From Closterium sp. NIES-65 (Eukaryota; Streptophyta; Zygnematophyceae; Desmidiales; Closteriaceae), in assembly GCA_948144175.1 (NCBI GenBank), contig CANXME010002121.1, forward strand, positions 124,001-188,000: 64,000 bases of DNA, written 5' to 3'. Below, one piece after another: positions 32,751 to 44,667 of the stretch. Position 1 is the stretch's first letter. Each line of letters starts with the position of its first letter. The notes below the pieces were generated by a model. That model had not been told where the DNA came from, searched no databases, and saw only the letters and a program-made list of their open reading frames with translations. Made by a program: the position numbers and the translations under genes.

Positions 32751-34271
32751 ATGGCTACCCCTAGTGTCCTAGCTTTTGACGCTGAGGGTCGCGCCATTGA
32801 TTTTGAGGTCTGGTTAGACGACCTGCAGCTGTTCTTACAGTGCGACAGGGCTGACGACCTTTCTCTCTTTGACCTCACCTCTGGCGCCTCTCCTGCTCCT
32901 GCTGCTGATGCTGATCCCACTGTCCGCTCTCAGTGGGCCACCCGCGATGCTGCTGCACGTCTTGCTGTGCGTCGCCACCTCCCTACCTCTGAGCGTGCGC
33001 ACTTTAGTCAGTACAAGAGTGCTCAGACCTTGTACGACGCTGTAGTTGCGCGCTACTCCTCCCCTGCCACTGCTGCACTGAGCCGTCTCATGCTTCCCTA
33101 CCTCTTTCCTGACCTCTCTGCCTTTCCCACTGTTGCTGACCTCATTACGCACCTCCGCACTAGTGACACTCGCTACCGCGCCGCCCTTCCTGCTGAGTTC
33201 TGCGCTAAGAACCCACCCCCCATGTACATCGCTCTCTACTACGTAGTCGCGCGCCTCCCTGACTCCCTTCGCGTCGTCAGGGACCACTTTCTCGCAGTCT
33301 GTCCCACCACCCTCACCGTCGACCTCCTCGAGAAGGCCCTCCTCGCACCGGAGAAGAGCATAGTCGCTGTAGGTGCTTCTCGTGGTGACCCTCGCACCCC
33401 CATCTTTGAGGGGTGCTCTCCTTCCCCCTTGCTGCCCTCTGTTGCCTCTGCTGCTGCTGCCGACCTGCTTGGTCTTGAGTCGGTCGGCGCGGCGTCTACC
33501 CCTAGTGGGAGACGTCGCTCCAGCAAGGGCAAGGGGGGCAAGGGCGCGGGTGGAGCTGGAGGGGGCGGTGGCGGTGGCGGCGGTGGCGGCGGAGGGAGTG
33601 GGGGTGGCGGCGGGACTAGTGGCGGGGGTGGTGGTGGTGGTGGCAGTAGCGGCGGAGACGGTGGTGGTGGTGCCAGCGGTGGTGGTGGAGGCAGCGGCGG
33701 AGGTGGAGGCGGCGGAGGTGGAGGCGGTGGAGGCGGCAGCGGAGGAGGCGGTGGTGGTGGAGGAGGTGGAGCTGGTCGGGGTGGTACCCAGCAGCGTAGC
33801 GGCGGTGGTGGTGGCCAGCGCTCGCAGCGGCAGCAGCAGCAGCGCTCGCGGGACATCCCTCCGCCTCAGCAGCTTCGTGAGTGGTACGCTGGGCGTCAGA
33901 GGGGTGGGGGTACTGGTCCCTGCACCTACGTTCTTCGTTCCGGCGACCGCGCGGGTGAGCAGTGTGGGGGTGCCCACGCCACCCAGCGCTGCTTTGGCCG
34001 CCTGACGGACGCTTGGCGTCAGCAGTTCCCTGGGGCTAGTGAGATCCCTCGCTGGGATGAGCTTCTAAGGGCTGGTGTAGCGATCTTTGATCTTGATTTT
34101 GATGCTATCCTTGCTGCTATGTATGCTGTGGATTATAGTGAGGAGAATGAGGGTTACCGGTGTTTCCAGCCCGACCCGGGCATTGGTAGGGAGGGCACAC
34201 GGAGTGCGACTCGGGCAGAAGTGAAGCGCGCTCCGGGCAGGAAAAAAATAATCGTGGTGGGCCCTAGGTAG
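32751..34271 (+). CDS. Copia E gag, C-terminally replaced at the duplication junction
   Basis: Start is ATG 32751 in GCCATGGCTACC; the upstream in-frame ATG at 32727 belongs to the leader and is not conserved in the minus-strand copies. The gag domain (MATPSVLAFDAEGRAIDF to TVDLLEKALLAPEKS) leads to a polyglycine linker of about 85 residues (33555-33780) and then CTYVLRSGDRAGEQC...GGAHATQRC. After FQPDPGIG (34188) the frame runs 27 codons into copia C leader and stops at 34269-34271. It could still make a gag-like protein, but no protease or pol. It differs from E' by, for example, Q to H and P to A changes. Confidence 0.82.
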   Translation: MATPSVLAFDAEGRAIDFEVWLDDLQLFLQCDRADDLSLFDLTSGASPAPAADADPTVRSQWATRDAAARLAVRRHLPTSERAHFSQYKSAQTLYDAVVARYSSPATAALSRLMLPYLFPDLSAFPTVADLITHLRTSDTRYRAALPAEFCAKNPPPMYIALYYVVARLPDSLRVVRDHFLAVCPTTLTVDLLEKALLAPEKSIVAVGASRGDPRTPIFEGCSPSPLLPSVASAAAADLLGLESVGAASTPSGRRRSSKGKGGKGAGGAGGGGGGGGGGGGGSGGGGGTSGGGGGGGGSSGGDGGGGASGGGGGSGGGGGGGGGGGGGGSGGGGGGGGGGAGRGGTQQRSGGGGGQRSQRQQQQRSRDIPPPQQLREWYAGRQRGGGTGPCTYVLRSGDRAGEQCGGAHATQRCFGRLTDAWRQQFPGASEIPRWDELLRAGVAIFDLDFDAILAAMYAVDYSEENEGYRCFQPDPGIGREGTRSATRAEVKRAPGRKKIIVVGPR

Positions 34272-34427
34272 CGTTCCCACTAGGGAACCTGCTCGATACC
34301 ATGATAAGAAACGAGGAATAAATGCATTGAGCAAAATGAGGAGTAAAAGTAGTAAACCCTAAAGTGTTGCACCCCATATGAACTGCCCCACTACAGCCTA
34401 CACAGACTATAGCATATATGCCTGACA
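34189..34427 (-). mobile_element. Copia C' remnant: leader end and 5' LTR
   Basis: Only the last part of the leader, the primer site TGGTATCGAGCAGG (minus strand) and the LTR (34302-34427) are present; the duplication starts inside the leader. It is followed by the CTATT target base pattern. Confidence 0.92.
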
Positions 34428-35197
34428 CTATTCCCCATTTCCCCCCTTTCGTTTCCCTATTTCCTACTTTTCAGAGGCTTTGCTATACCATTCGGGAGTT
34501 GAAGGTCCTCTTTATAGGAGGAACGATCACATTTGTGGCGATTAGGTCTAACTGTGTTGTATTGCTTGGTAGTGATCTTTTGCATCTTCTGTGTCTATAT
34601 TTTCCTTCGTAAGTTCTTTTTGCATTAGCTTGTTCCGAGCTTTTGTTTGTGCGGGTGTCCGTCTGATTGCATGCGTATGTGTCCGTATGTGTGGCATTCA
34701 TCTTCCATATCATTATCCATCTGTTATTTCATTAACCATAAATGTCTGTGGTTTTTAGAAATGAGAACCAGTTTTATCATTTCCCAGAGGTTCATTGAGT
34801 TACACTCGAACGGGTACGCTCACTTGAACTGGATTTGGTAGGTTGATCTCGTTTTTAGACTTCACAGATTGTGTTGTTTCATGTGGTAGTTTATTATTCA
34901 AAAGCTAAGCTATTGACCTCCCCCCCATGCTAGGCACGGGATGGCGGTAGCTTAGTTTTTGGGTTAACTGTCATGCATTTTATCATGTGCATGTGCATCA
35001 TCCATGGCATATCCCATGCATTATATAGCATCATTCTATGCATTATGCATTCTATAGCATCATTTATGCATTACGCATTCATCTCTTTATCATTACACAA
35101 CATAATCTAACAGTAATATATAATGGAAACAGTACAGCAAATCTACACTAAACAATTGGAAAAAAAAATCATATGGTTTAATGCACTATTAACAGTA
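34428..35197. other. Duplicate of the spacer 21599-22368
   Basis: Near-identical to unit 1; differences include TAACAATAAA to TAACCATAAA and TGTTTATAT to TGTCTATAT. No gene recognised. Confidence 0.65.
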
Positions 35198-35325
35198 TGA
35201 TAAGAAACGAGGAATGAAATGACTAAGGGGAAAGTTGGGTACAATTACAAACTCTAGAAATGTGTTGTACCCCATATGTGCTACCCCACTATAGCCTACA
35301 TAGGCTAAGTCATATAAGCCTGACA
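35198..35325 (-). repeat. Copia D' 3' LTR
   Basis: Same bases as 22369-22496 as far as compared; flanked on the left by CAGTA. Confidence 0.9.
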
Positions 35326-35524
35326 CACCCCCGTAGGCAAAGTGGGGGAGAACAAGGGGTCACAAGACCAGTGAAGCAAAGCAAAGCAAGCTCATGGTGG
35401 ATCACAACTTCACCACATAGTCCGAGCACAAGAGTAAGGCCACAAGGCCAGTTCACATGCAAGATCAGATATATAAACGTAAACAAGCAAGTGCAGGTAT
35501 AGAAAGAGGACAGTACAAACAAGG

Positions 35525-35969
35525 TCAAGAAGTGAGCAAGTGAGGCCAAGTAGGCACAAGACCTAGCAAAGTACAGAAGTGCTGATGATCACAAGGCGCA
35601 AGCGCATTGGTAAAGATATCAGCAGTGTTGGCCTCGAAGGCCACGTAAGCAAGGCGTAGCTGACCACGCTGCTGCAGCTCACGAGCAAGGAAGTAGCGAA
35701 GAGCAATGTGCTTCGTTCTGTGCTCCAGTCTGTGCTCCCGACACAAGGCCAGCATGGCCTTGTTGTCTACGTACGGAACTGGAGGAGAACGATGCAGCTC
35801 TCTTAGGTCAGTCAGCAGGTAGGTGAGCCAGCGTAGCTCCTGTGCAGCCATGGCCCCCGCGTAGATCTCAGCCTCACAGCTGGAGGTGAGAACAGAAGAC
35901 GAGCGGGTAGACCGCCACGAAACTGAGCCGGAGCCAAGGCTGCAGGTGTAACCTTGTGACAACCGCTGC
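35525..35969 (-). pseudogene. Copia D' RNase H remnant
   Basis: Duplicate of the fragment at 22696-23140, with SCEAEIYAGAMAAQEL and YVDNKAML but without the first catalytic Asp region. Confidence 0.87.
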
Positions 35970-38237
35970 AGTGGCAAAGACCAAGTCGTCGATGTACACG
36001 AGAATGTAGAACGGCGGCAAAGAGGTGCCGGTGCGCAGAAACAACGACGGGTCGGAAGTAGAAGGAGCAAACCCAAGAGCCGCAAGTGTAGTCCTCAGTG
36101 TGTCGTGCCACTCACGTGGCGCCTGGCGGAGACCGTAGACTGGCCGCCGGAGGCTCCACTGGGTACCAGGGGGAAACAACCCAGTGAAGCCAGGTGGGCA
36201 GCGCAGCCAGATCTCCTCGTGCAGGCTGCCCTGCACGAAAGCTGTGCTGAAGTCAAGAGAGTGAAGCTCGTAGTCACGCTGAGCGGCTATGTGCAGCAGC
36301 ACCCGAAGAGTGGTCATCTTTGGGGTGGGAGAGAAGGTCTGAAAGTAGTCAACTCCCTGCCGCTGACTGAAGCCTCGAGCCACGTAACGCGCCTTGAAGA
36401 CAGGCGGAGAACCCGGCGGCCGCTTCACCCTGAAAATCCACATGCCACTGACGATGTTCGCCCAGGGTGGGGGAACCTCGACAACATAGGTGCATGTGGA
36501 CTTCCAAGAAGCCATCTCTGCGTCCATGGCTGACTGCCACCATGAGGAGTAGGGACCCTCGATCGCCTCAGCGTACGATCGAGGAGTCGGGATGTCTGGT
36601 GCATCCGGGTCTCCCTCAGGGGCAATCAGCGTGGACACGAGATGAGGCAAAGCAGCAGCAAAACATTGGAACTCCTCCTGCCTGTCCTCAAGGACGTCCG
36701 TGCTAAGAGCACACTGACCTCCGACGGACGGAGGACAGACAAGCTCAGACTCAGCAACAAGACTAGTAGCGTAGTCTATACGACAGCGAGCAGCGAAATC
36801 GACAAGCTCCGCAACTAGGGCAGACGCAGCAGTGGACTCAAAGGAAGGGTCAGTGACAACAGTAGCTAGGAGACGCGTGACGTAAGGACTGGCAGCACGA
36901 ATAGAGTCAGACTCCGGGTCAGCTAGGATAGGAAGAGAGGACTCTGGAGGAGACGGCAACGGGACACGCAGAGGAGCAGTGGAAGGACGTAGTGCCATCT
37001 GGTGTGTGCCTGGGACCGCAGAAGGACGCGGACGCCGAGCACGACGACTGGTGCGAGCTGCACGAACAGGCGACGCAGGACGAGACGCAGGCATACGACG
37101 CTCAGCAAGACCTCCAGTAGGACCAGTGTAGGGAGAGGGAGCAGGCAGGGGGGAGGCAGGCTGTAAATGTGACTGCGACTGGACAGGTTGTGGACACTCT
37201 ATGGGAGGAGCAGCACCACTAGAGGGCAGGACTCCAAGAACCTGCTCAAGAAGGGGAACGAAGTACGGCCTCGGCCGCGCAGTGCTTCCGGATTCAGCAG
37301 GGACAGCACCAGTACCCCCACCAGCAGCACCGGGCCCAGCAGCACCTCCAGCTCCAACAGCGCCAACTCCAGCACCCTCAAAAGCACCAGCGCCAGTAGC
37401 ACCACCAGCGCCAACACCCCCAGCAGCTCCAGCTCCAACAGCTTCAGCTCCAGCAGCACCAACTCCAGGAGGACCGTCAGCTCCAGGACCGCCGGTAGCT
37501 CTTGTAGGACAACCAGCAAAACTAACTCCAGCAGCCCCAGCAGCACCCCCAGTCCCAGCAGCTCCAGTACTACCAGTACGAGCACCTCCAGGTCCAGCGG
37601 CAACAGTAGAAACTCCAGCTCCAGCAGCACGGCTCCAGCGCCGAGCAAACCACTCGCGCAGCTCCTGCGAAGAGAGTGGCTCCCGCCTCGACGAAGCACT
37701 GCGAGAGGCCACACGAGCAGACCCAGCACTCCCAAGCTCCGCACCCCGAGGCTTAGCACATCCAGTCTCAGCACCCCCAGGCTCAACACCCCAAGACTCA
37801 GCACCCCCAGGCTCAGCACCCCCAGACTTAGCACCCCCAGGCTCAGCACCCCTAGACTCAGCACCCCCTAGCTCAGCACCCCAAGGCTCAGTACCTCCAG
37901 ACCCGGCACCCGCAGGCTCAGCACCTCTAGCAGCACCAGAGTCAACAGCTACCTCGACAGGCTCGACTGCGTCTACCTGGGAGACACCTGACGGGGCAGG
38001 ACCCTGAGGGGGGAGTGGGTCTACTAGGGGAGGACCTAGCACAAGGAAGAGGGGCGGCTTGGGAAGGGACGCAGCGTGGTAGGGGAAGAGACGGGAGTAA
38101 GGCACCGACTCGTCAAAGGTGACGTCCTGGGAGGACAGAACACGGCGCGAGGTGGGGTGGTAAAATTGCCAACCAGGCGCGTCAGGGGGGAAGCCAAGGA
38201 AGACGCAGGGAACAGCACGAGGGGACAGCTTGTCCAA
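35970..38237 (-). pseudogene. Copia D' reverse transcriptase and linker
   Basis: Duplicate of 23141-25408: minisatellite linker, WIFRVKRPPGSPP and YIDDLVFATA, then the deletion junction. The reverse transcriptase lacks its C-terminal part. Confidence 0.87.
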
Positions 38238-39948
38238 ACGCCCGAGATACCCAGACCCGAAACGCAGACGCATCGCCAACCTTCCCCGTCCACCGCAGGG
38301 TGGGGGAGGTCTCTGGTAAGGAGAACCGGGGCTGAAGGTTGAGCAAATGCGCCGAGTACAGAACCGGAAACGTCCACAGAAAATGGGGGGCAGCCGCATG
38401 GATCATGGACATACGAGCGACGTCCATGACCATGCCAATGCGGCGCTCAGCAATCCCATTTTGCTGTGGAGAAGCCGGAAGCGTGAAGGTCTGACGGATG
38501 CCCTGTGCACGACAGAAGGCTCCCAGACAGGCAGAGGAAAACTCCCCACCTCTGTCAGAGTGCAGACGCCCAACAGGAAAGTCCGAGCCAAAACTCTCTC
38601 TGAGCTGGAGACGACCTGCGCGGATCCAGTCAATCAACACCTCAGTGACTTCACCCTTGCTGCGCAAGGGGAAGACCGTGGTGTAACGCGAGTAGTCGTC
38701 AACCACCAACACGAAGAAACGCTCGTGCCCCTGGCCACGGACGCGGGCTGGGCCCCACACGTCCATGTGAAGAGTCTGCAACGGAGCCTCTATCGGAGGA
38801 AACTCGGAGGAGTGAGGGGCGGCGCGCTGTCGCTCCTCGACGCAGGGGACGCAGGTAGGGGCATGCCCTGGAGGTAGGGGAGGGAGAGACCGGGGGAGAC
38901 CAGAGACAAGGACACAGGAGGCCATGCCTCGGAGACGAGGCAAAGAGGGGTGACCAAGGCGGTGGTGCCAAAGGAGATTCTGGTGAGACAGGAGACCACA
39001 CAAGCAGGGAGCAGACTCAGGACTAGACCTGGACGGTGCAGCAAACACCTGACTCGACGCAGCGACCTGACCAGGCTCCGCAGCCGGAGGAGACTCAGTA
39101 GTGAGGGAGTACAGGCTCGACCCCGGCCAACGGGTGAACGTGGCCAAGTGTCGGCCTGTCCGAGCACACGTGCAGTGGGTCGCCCGCTGACTCGCAGGAG
39201 TGAACTGGTCAACCCCCTTATCCTGTAGATCAGCTCCACTCACCAAGTTTGTAGAGAACGAGGGGAGGTAGAGGCCTGACAAGGTGCCAGAGGGGGTTGC
39301 CGGACACGGTAAGTCAGTGGAGAAGCGAGCAAGGACAGGACCCCCAGAGGGGTCCGCCAAGGAGACTGCAACCGGCTGACTAAGCGGCGTAAGTGTGGTG
39401 CGGTCCCGAAAGAAGGAGCGGGAAGCACCCGAGTCAAGGGTGAAGGTGTCTAAGGCCTGAGCCGACCTAGTGCCTGAGAGAGCGGACTCACCAGCACCTG
39501 GGGCAGCAGACGCACTAGCACCTAGAGAAGTAGCCTCACCAGTACCTAGAGCAGCAGTCTCAATGCCTGGGTCAGGCGGAACACACAGGTAACAGTCACC
39601 CTCAACACAATCAGACACAGCATACATGGCAGCAAGAATAGCATCAAAATCAAGATCAAAGATAGCAACCCCCGCCCTAGACAGCTCTCCCCAGCGAGGG
39701 ATCTCAAAGGCCTCAGGGAACTGGTGATGCCACGCGTCCGTCAGGTGGCCGAAGCAGCGCTGGGTGGAGTGCGGGCCCCCGCACTGCTCACTTGCGCGGT
39801 CGCCGGTACGGAGAACGTAGGTGCAGGGACCAGTACCCCCACCGCGCTGACGCGCAGCGTACCACTCACGAAGGTGCCGAGGGGTCAGGGTCTCACGACT
39901 GCGCTGCTGCGGCTGGCGCGGACCACCACCGGAGCCACTGCTCTGCAC
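38238..39948 (-). pseudogene. Copia D' zinc knuckle, protease and integrase
   Basis: Duplicate of 25409-27119 with DSGASRSFF, the HHCC finger and the D,D35E motifs. One changed residue was noticed (PCSCGLL to PCLCGLL). Confidence 0.87.
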
Positions 39949-40101
39949 GGAGCCGCGACCAGGTCCACTGCTGCCGCCGCCGCCTCCGCCACCTCCGCCG
40001 CCTCCGCCATCTCCGCCGCTCCCACCACCTCTGCCGCCTCCGCTCCCTCCGCCACCGCCGCCGCCTCCTCCGCCTCCACTGCTGCCACCAACACCTCCAC
40101 C

Positions 40102-40979
40102 CTAGCCACCACTCCCACCACCACCCCCACCCCCTCTACTGCCTCCACCACCACCTCCACCGCCCCCGCCAGCCCCTCTAGCGCCTTTGCCCCCATTTTC
40201 CTTGCCGGTGCAGCGTCTCCCGCTCGGGGTAGACGCAGCACCGACTGACTCGAAACCAGCGAGGTCGGCCGCAGCAGCAGAAGCAACAGAGGGCAATAGG
40301 GGGGAGGGGGAACACCCCTCAAAGACGGGGGTGCGAGGGTCACCACGAGAGGCTCCTATAGTGACTATGCTCTTCTCTGCTGCTAGGAGGCGCTCCTCGA
40401 GGAGGTCCACGGTGAGTGTGGTGGGGCAAACTGAGAGGAAGTGGTCTCTAACTAAGCGAAGGGAGTCAGGGAGCCGGGTGACAATGTAGTAGAGGGTGAT
40501 GTACATGGTGGGGGGGGGTTCTTGGCACAGAACTTAGCAGGAAGCGCAGCACGGTAGCAAATGTTTCTAGTACGAAGGTGAGTGATGAGGTCAGCAACTG
40601 TGGGAAAGGCAGCAAGGTAAGGGAACAGGTACGGCAGCATGAGGCGGCTAAGAGCAGCAGTGGCACGGGAGGAGTAGCGTGCAACTACAGCATCGTACAA
40701 GGTCTTAGCACTCTTGTACTGACTAAAGTGTGCACGCTCAGCGGTCGGTAAGTGGCGACGCACAGCAAGGCGAGCAGCAGCATCGCGTGTGGCCCACTGT
40801 GACCGAACAGTGCTGTCAGCAGTAGCAGGCGGGGCACGAGAGACACCAGAGGTGAGATCGAACAGAGAGAGTCCGTCTGCCCTATCGCACTGAAGAAACA
40901 GCTGGAGGTCATCGAGCCAGACCTCAAAGTCAACGGCACGGCCCTTAGCATCAAAGGTAAGGACACTAGGGGTAGCCAT
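40102..40979 (-). pseudogene. Copia D' gag, frameshifted
   Basis: Duplicate of 27273-28150 with the same long C-run and frameshift. The ATG is at 40979. Confidence 0.87.
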
Positions 40980-42005
40980 GACTGCAGTGGCCTAGTAGGG
41001 AGTGATCTCACCAGTCGGAGGAAGTAGGGTCGGAGCGCACCGGTAGGAACAGCAGCGGCTCGACAGTAGGCCGGCTCGGCGGCTCGGCTGCTGGGCGGCC
41101 CGGCTGCTGGGCGGCCCGGCTGCTGGGCGGCTCGGTTGCTGGGCGGCTCGGCTGCTGGGCGGCTCGGCTGCTGGGCGGCTCGGCGGCTTGGCGGCTCGAC
41201 TGCTCGGTGGCTCGGCCGCTGGGCGGCTCGGCTGGTGGGCGGCTCAGCTGCTGGGCGGCTCGGCGGCCCGGTCGCTGGGCGGCTAAGCGGTGACGGGGCC
41301 GGTAGAGGAGGCGACGTGGCCGTTGGGGGAGGTGACGGGGTCGCAAAGGGCGGCGACGGGGCCTCCAGGGGAGGGCGACGGGGCCGCAGGTGACTACGAC
41401 GGGGCTGCAGGTGGCGGCGACGGGGTCGTAGGTGGCGGCGGCGGGGCCGCAGGTGGTGGCGACGGGGTCGCAGAGGGGCTGCAGAGGGGCCGTAAGGGGC
41501 CCAGACGGGGCCGCAGAGGGGCCGCAAGGGGCCTAGACGGGGCCGAAGAGGGGCCGCAAGGGGCCTAGACGGGGCGGCGACGGGGCCGTAAGGGGCCGCG
41601 CGAGGGTCGTAAGGGTGGCGTGAGGGGCCGTAAGGGGCCGCTAAGGGCGGCGCAAGGGGCCGACGGGCGGTGCGAGGGGCCGTAAGGGGCCGCAAGGGCA
41701 GCGCGAGGGGCCGAAAGGGGCCGTAAGGGCAGTGCGAGGGGGGGCCGACGGGTGGCGCGCGGGGCCGTAAGGGGCCGTAAGGGCGGCGCGAGGGGCCGTA
41801 GAGGGCGGCGCGAGGGACCGTAAGGGCGGCGAAGGGGCCGTGAGAGGGGCCGCAAAAGGCGACGCGAAGGGGCCGTGAGAGGGCGCGACAGTAGGAAGGG
41901 CACACAGAGCGCGACTCGGGCAGGAGCGAAGCGCGCTACGGGCAGAAAAAAAATATCGTGGTGGGCCCTAGGAAGCGTTCCCACTAGGGAACCTGCTCGA
42001 TACCA
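40980..42005 (-). repeat. Copia D' leader, GC-rich repeats
   Basis: Duplicate of 28151-29176; small differences include GGTAGGGGAGG to GGTAGAGGAGG and GGTGGCGGCG to GGTGGTGGCG. Confidence 0.75.
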
Positions 42006-42133
42006 TGATAAGAAACGAGGAATGAAATGACGAAGGGGAAAGTTGGGTACAAGTACAAACCCTAGAAATGTGTTGTACCCCATATGTGCTACCCCACTAT
42101 AGCCTACATAGGCTAGGTCATATAAGCCTGACA
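42006..42133 (-). repeat. Copia D' 5' LTR
   Basis: Duplicate of 29177-29304, followed by CAGTA. Confidence 0.9.
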
Positions 42134-44518
42134 CAGTACCGTATTCAAAACTGCTCAACATGCATACAGTATGGGAAGGGTATTACTATAGTTGACAAAT
42201 TTTATTTTCATGATTTTATAAAAAATATAAACATGAAAATAAAATTTGGCTAAATCGATCGTAAAGGGTTGCTTCGCAGCCCAAACAAGAGGCGACGAAA
42301 TCGTCTTAGGGTTGCGAAGCAACAATTGTAACATGCGTTTGAAGTTTGAACGACCTTAATGTTGTCGTTATATTTGGATTAAAAAAATTACGTGTTCTTT
42401 TATCTTTTGATACGAAACTCGATTTCGTATGGTTTTATTTTTCCTTTTTTGTTTCACCTTGAACCAAATTGATGATGATGGATTGTATACATGATAGGGC
42501 TGGGATATAATGGAAGTATACAAACAGAAATAGTTGTAGATCTGTTTTATATATTTCCAGTTATCAATCGTTTTCACCAGGGAGAGTGCTGCTGCCTTCA
42601 TTGCGCGATGACGTCAGCAGCGTTGATTAGATACTACGCAGAAATATCCTAGCGTTGAAGCTAACGTCATTAAGAAACTCCCGAGAAATTTTGAGAGACA
42701 CAGCTGACGTCAGCTGCAATTGTTTGCGCGCGACACCTCGGGCGACGCAGCTGACGTCAGCCGCAATTTCTGACGTCGCTGCAATTCGAACGTCGCTGCT
42801 CACGTCAGCCCGAAATTTCTTGCGCGCGAAATTTCAGGCGACGCTGTTGACGTCAGCCCGCAATTACATCGCGTGCGACTTTAGTGGTTGCAAGGCTGCC
42901 CAACTGTTTCTAACTGTTTCGACAGTAAGAAACACCACAGCATTTTGACAGCTGTCAAAACGGTGACAGTTTTTTGACAGCTGTAAAAACAGTGCTCAAA
43001 GGAATAACACCAGTTGATGTTTTTGTTTCTGCCAGCTGTCTGCACTGTTGACGCGGTTTCAAGGTGTCGTTTTCTACGGTAGTAACTGTAAAAATCAGGA
43101 CCGATCTGATTGTGGAAAGATCCGATTCCAACTGTTTCAGTTTCATATGCCATGCTATCTCTAGTGCCATAAACTACAAAGGCCAACTTGTTATGAAATT
43201 GACTGTGGCTGAGACCCATTTCACTACAAAGGCCAACTTGTTATGAACTATGAACTAGAAACAAAACAAACAGCATTGTTCAATTGGCTGTTTTGTTTCT
43301 AGCTCAATGCTTCCAACTGTTTTTTTTTTTGTTTCCACTGCACAGTAACAATTCTCTTACCATTGGTCAACTTTGTATCCAATCAAGAAAGGCTCTTCCT
43401 TTTCTCCCTTCCCAAAGCAAAACCTCTAGCCCTTTCTCCCTTTCTTTCCCATCCTTCTCTTTCTCAAACCAAACTCCACATTTTCTTGGAGCTTGTTTCA
43501 TTGTTCTTCCTCACAACACATTCAAGCTCTCTTTTATCTAGTGATAACTCTTCAAGCTCCGTTAGTGGTCACATTCAAGGTACCTAGTGATAACTCTTCA
43601 AGCTCTCTTTTATCTAGTGATAACTCTTCTTGGTTCTCTCTTGCTACCTATGAAGTGAGTTGAGATATTCTCTTCTTTAGTTAACTACTCTATTTCAAAC
43701 TCTTCCAGCTACTCTCAACTTTGATCACTTTTCAGAGTGTACCCTAGCATATCTATCTAGATGAAAGTCGAGCTCAATTCTTGTATGTTTTTATTATCCT
43801 CATGCATTGACTTCTATGTTTTTGCATTTACCAACATACACTCCAACACATTGTTTTTGTTATTCCTGGACGTGCTTCTTATCAGGCATCAACAATTGGT
43901 TTACATCAGCATCTTAACTTCAGGCTGCACCGAGCTCAAAGTCTGCATTTGAAGTTTTTGTGGTAATATAGTGAAATTGCTAGTTTGTTAATGTTTTTTT
44001 CAAACGGTTTTTTATTTTTACTTTGTCTTACAATCCTCTAAGTCTTATGGACAGTGATCTTGTTCTTCATTATGTTATTTATATCAGGAGGGAAAACAAG
44101 AACGGATTCATACTATCAGCATTGAAATTGTGCTAGATTGTTCAGCATACCAAGGTTGTAATATGATGTTTGCTTATGTTTACCAATGTATTTTTGTAAA
44201 TTCTATTCAATGTTTTTTGTGTCACAACCAATATTTCACTATTTTAATGATTGCTCCTACTTCTGATTTGAATGCAGCATTTCTAACCTTTGATGCATAC
44301 ATGATACGTTCTGTGTACTGTCTTACAGCAACATCATCAAGATTCAACAACATCCCTTCTGAAATTGAGTGTCTGGTGGAGTGTTGGCTGTAAGCTATAA
44401 AGGTATTTACAATGGTTTTTTATGTACAATGTATAGTGATTTCATGGAGTACTCGTTTTGAGAAAGTTATTTGGTGGTATAGTTAGTACTTTTTTTCTAG
44501 TAGGTAAATAAATGTTTG
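42134..44518. other. Duplicate of the structured spacer 29305-31688
   Basis: Carries the same hairpins, the 48-bp TGACGTCA array (42609-42880) and the repeats. One substitution noted is ATTTCGAGAG to ATTTTGAGAG near 42690, and a T-run is one base longer near 44500. No gene recognised. Confidence 0.65.
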
Positions 44519-44649
44519 TGTCAAACATTATATATGTTATGCTTGTGTAGGCTACAGTGGGTTAGCCTATAGGGGGTACACAATTCTAGGGTTTCCTACT
44601 TGTACTCATTTCACTGCTAGTTCATTCATTCCTGTTCACTTGTTTCACA
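44519..44649 (+). repeat. Copia E' 5' LTR (131 bp)
   Basis: TGTCAAACATTATATATG to CTTGTTTCACA. No base difference from the 3' LTR was found by eye. Confidence 0.95.
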
Positions 44650-44667
44650 TGGTATAGAGCGGGTCCT
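44650..44667 (+). other. Primer binding site of E'
   Basis: TGGTATAGAGCGGGTCCT starts at the base after the LTR. Plant copia elements use initiator-Met tRNA, whose complement begins TGGTATCAGAGC; this version lacks one C. Confidence 0.8.

Larger units (their letters stand above)
21356..34188. repeat. Tandem duplication, unit 1 (12.83 kb)
   Basis: Runs from the copia C leader through C's 5' LTR, spacer, whole copia D, spacer and the 5' part of copia E up to gag. Unit 2 repeats it at an offset of 12,829 bp, becoming 12,830 after a one-base indel in a T-run (31669-31675 against 44498-44505). I noticed at least fifteen single-base differences, so the units are near-identical but distinguishable. 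Confidence 0.95.
31689..34188 (+). mobile_element. Ty1/copia retrotransposon E, 5' part only (cut at duplication junction)
   Basis: 5' LTR, primer site, GC-rich leader and gag up to codon about 479, where the sequence jumps into copia C leader. It is the duplicate of the 5' part of E' (44519-51806), with a few substitutions. Confidence 0.93.
35198..42133 (-). mobile_element. Ty1/copia retrotransposon D' (duplicate of D)
   Basis: LTRs lie at 35198-35325 and 42006-42133. It has the same gag frameshift, the same post-integrase deletion and the same fusion of reverse transcriptase to RNase H as D, so the damage predates the duplication. Substitutions relative to D include a Ser to Leu change just before the integrase zinc finger (CGAGCAGGG to CAAGCAGGG near 39000) and CCAGGGAG to CCAAGGAG near 39358. 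Confidence 0.93.

Noticed and set aside
33239..33977. Antisense proline- or threonine-rich frames over gag (also 46069-46807, 2007-2736)
   Set aside because: They are reverse readings of the polyglycine GGN tract in gag.
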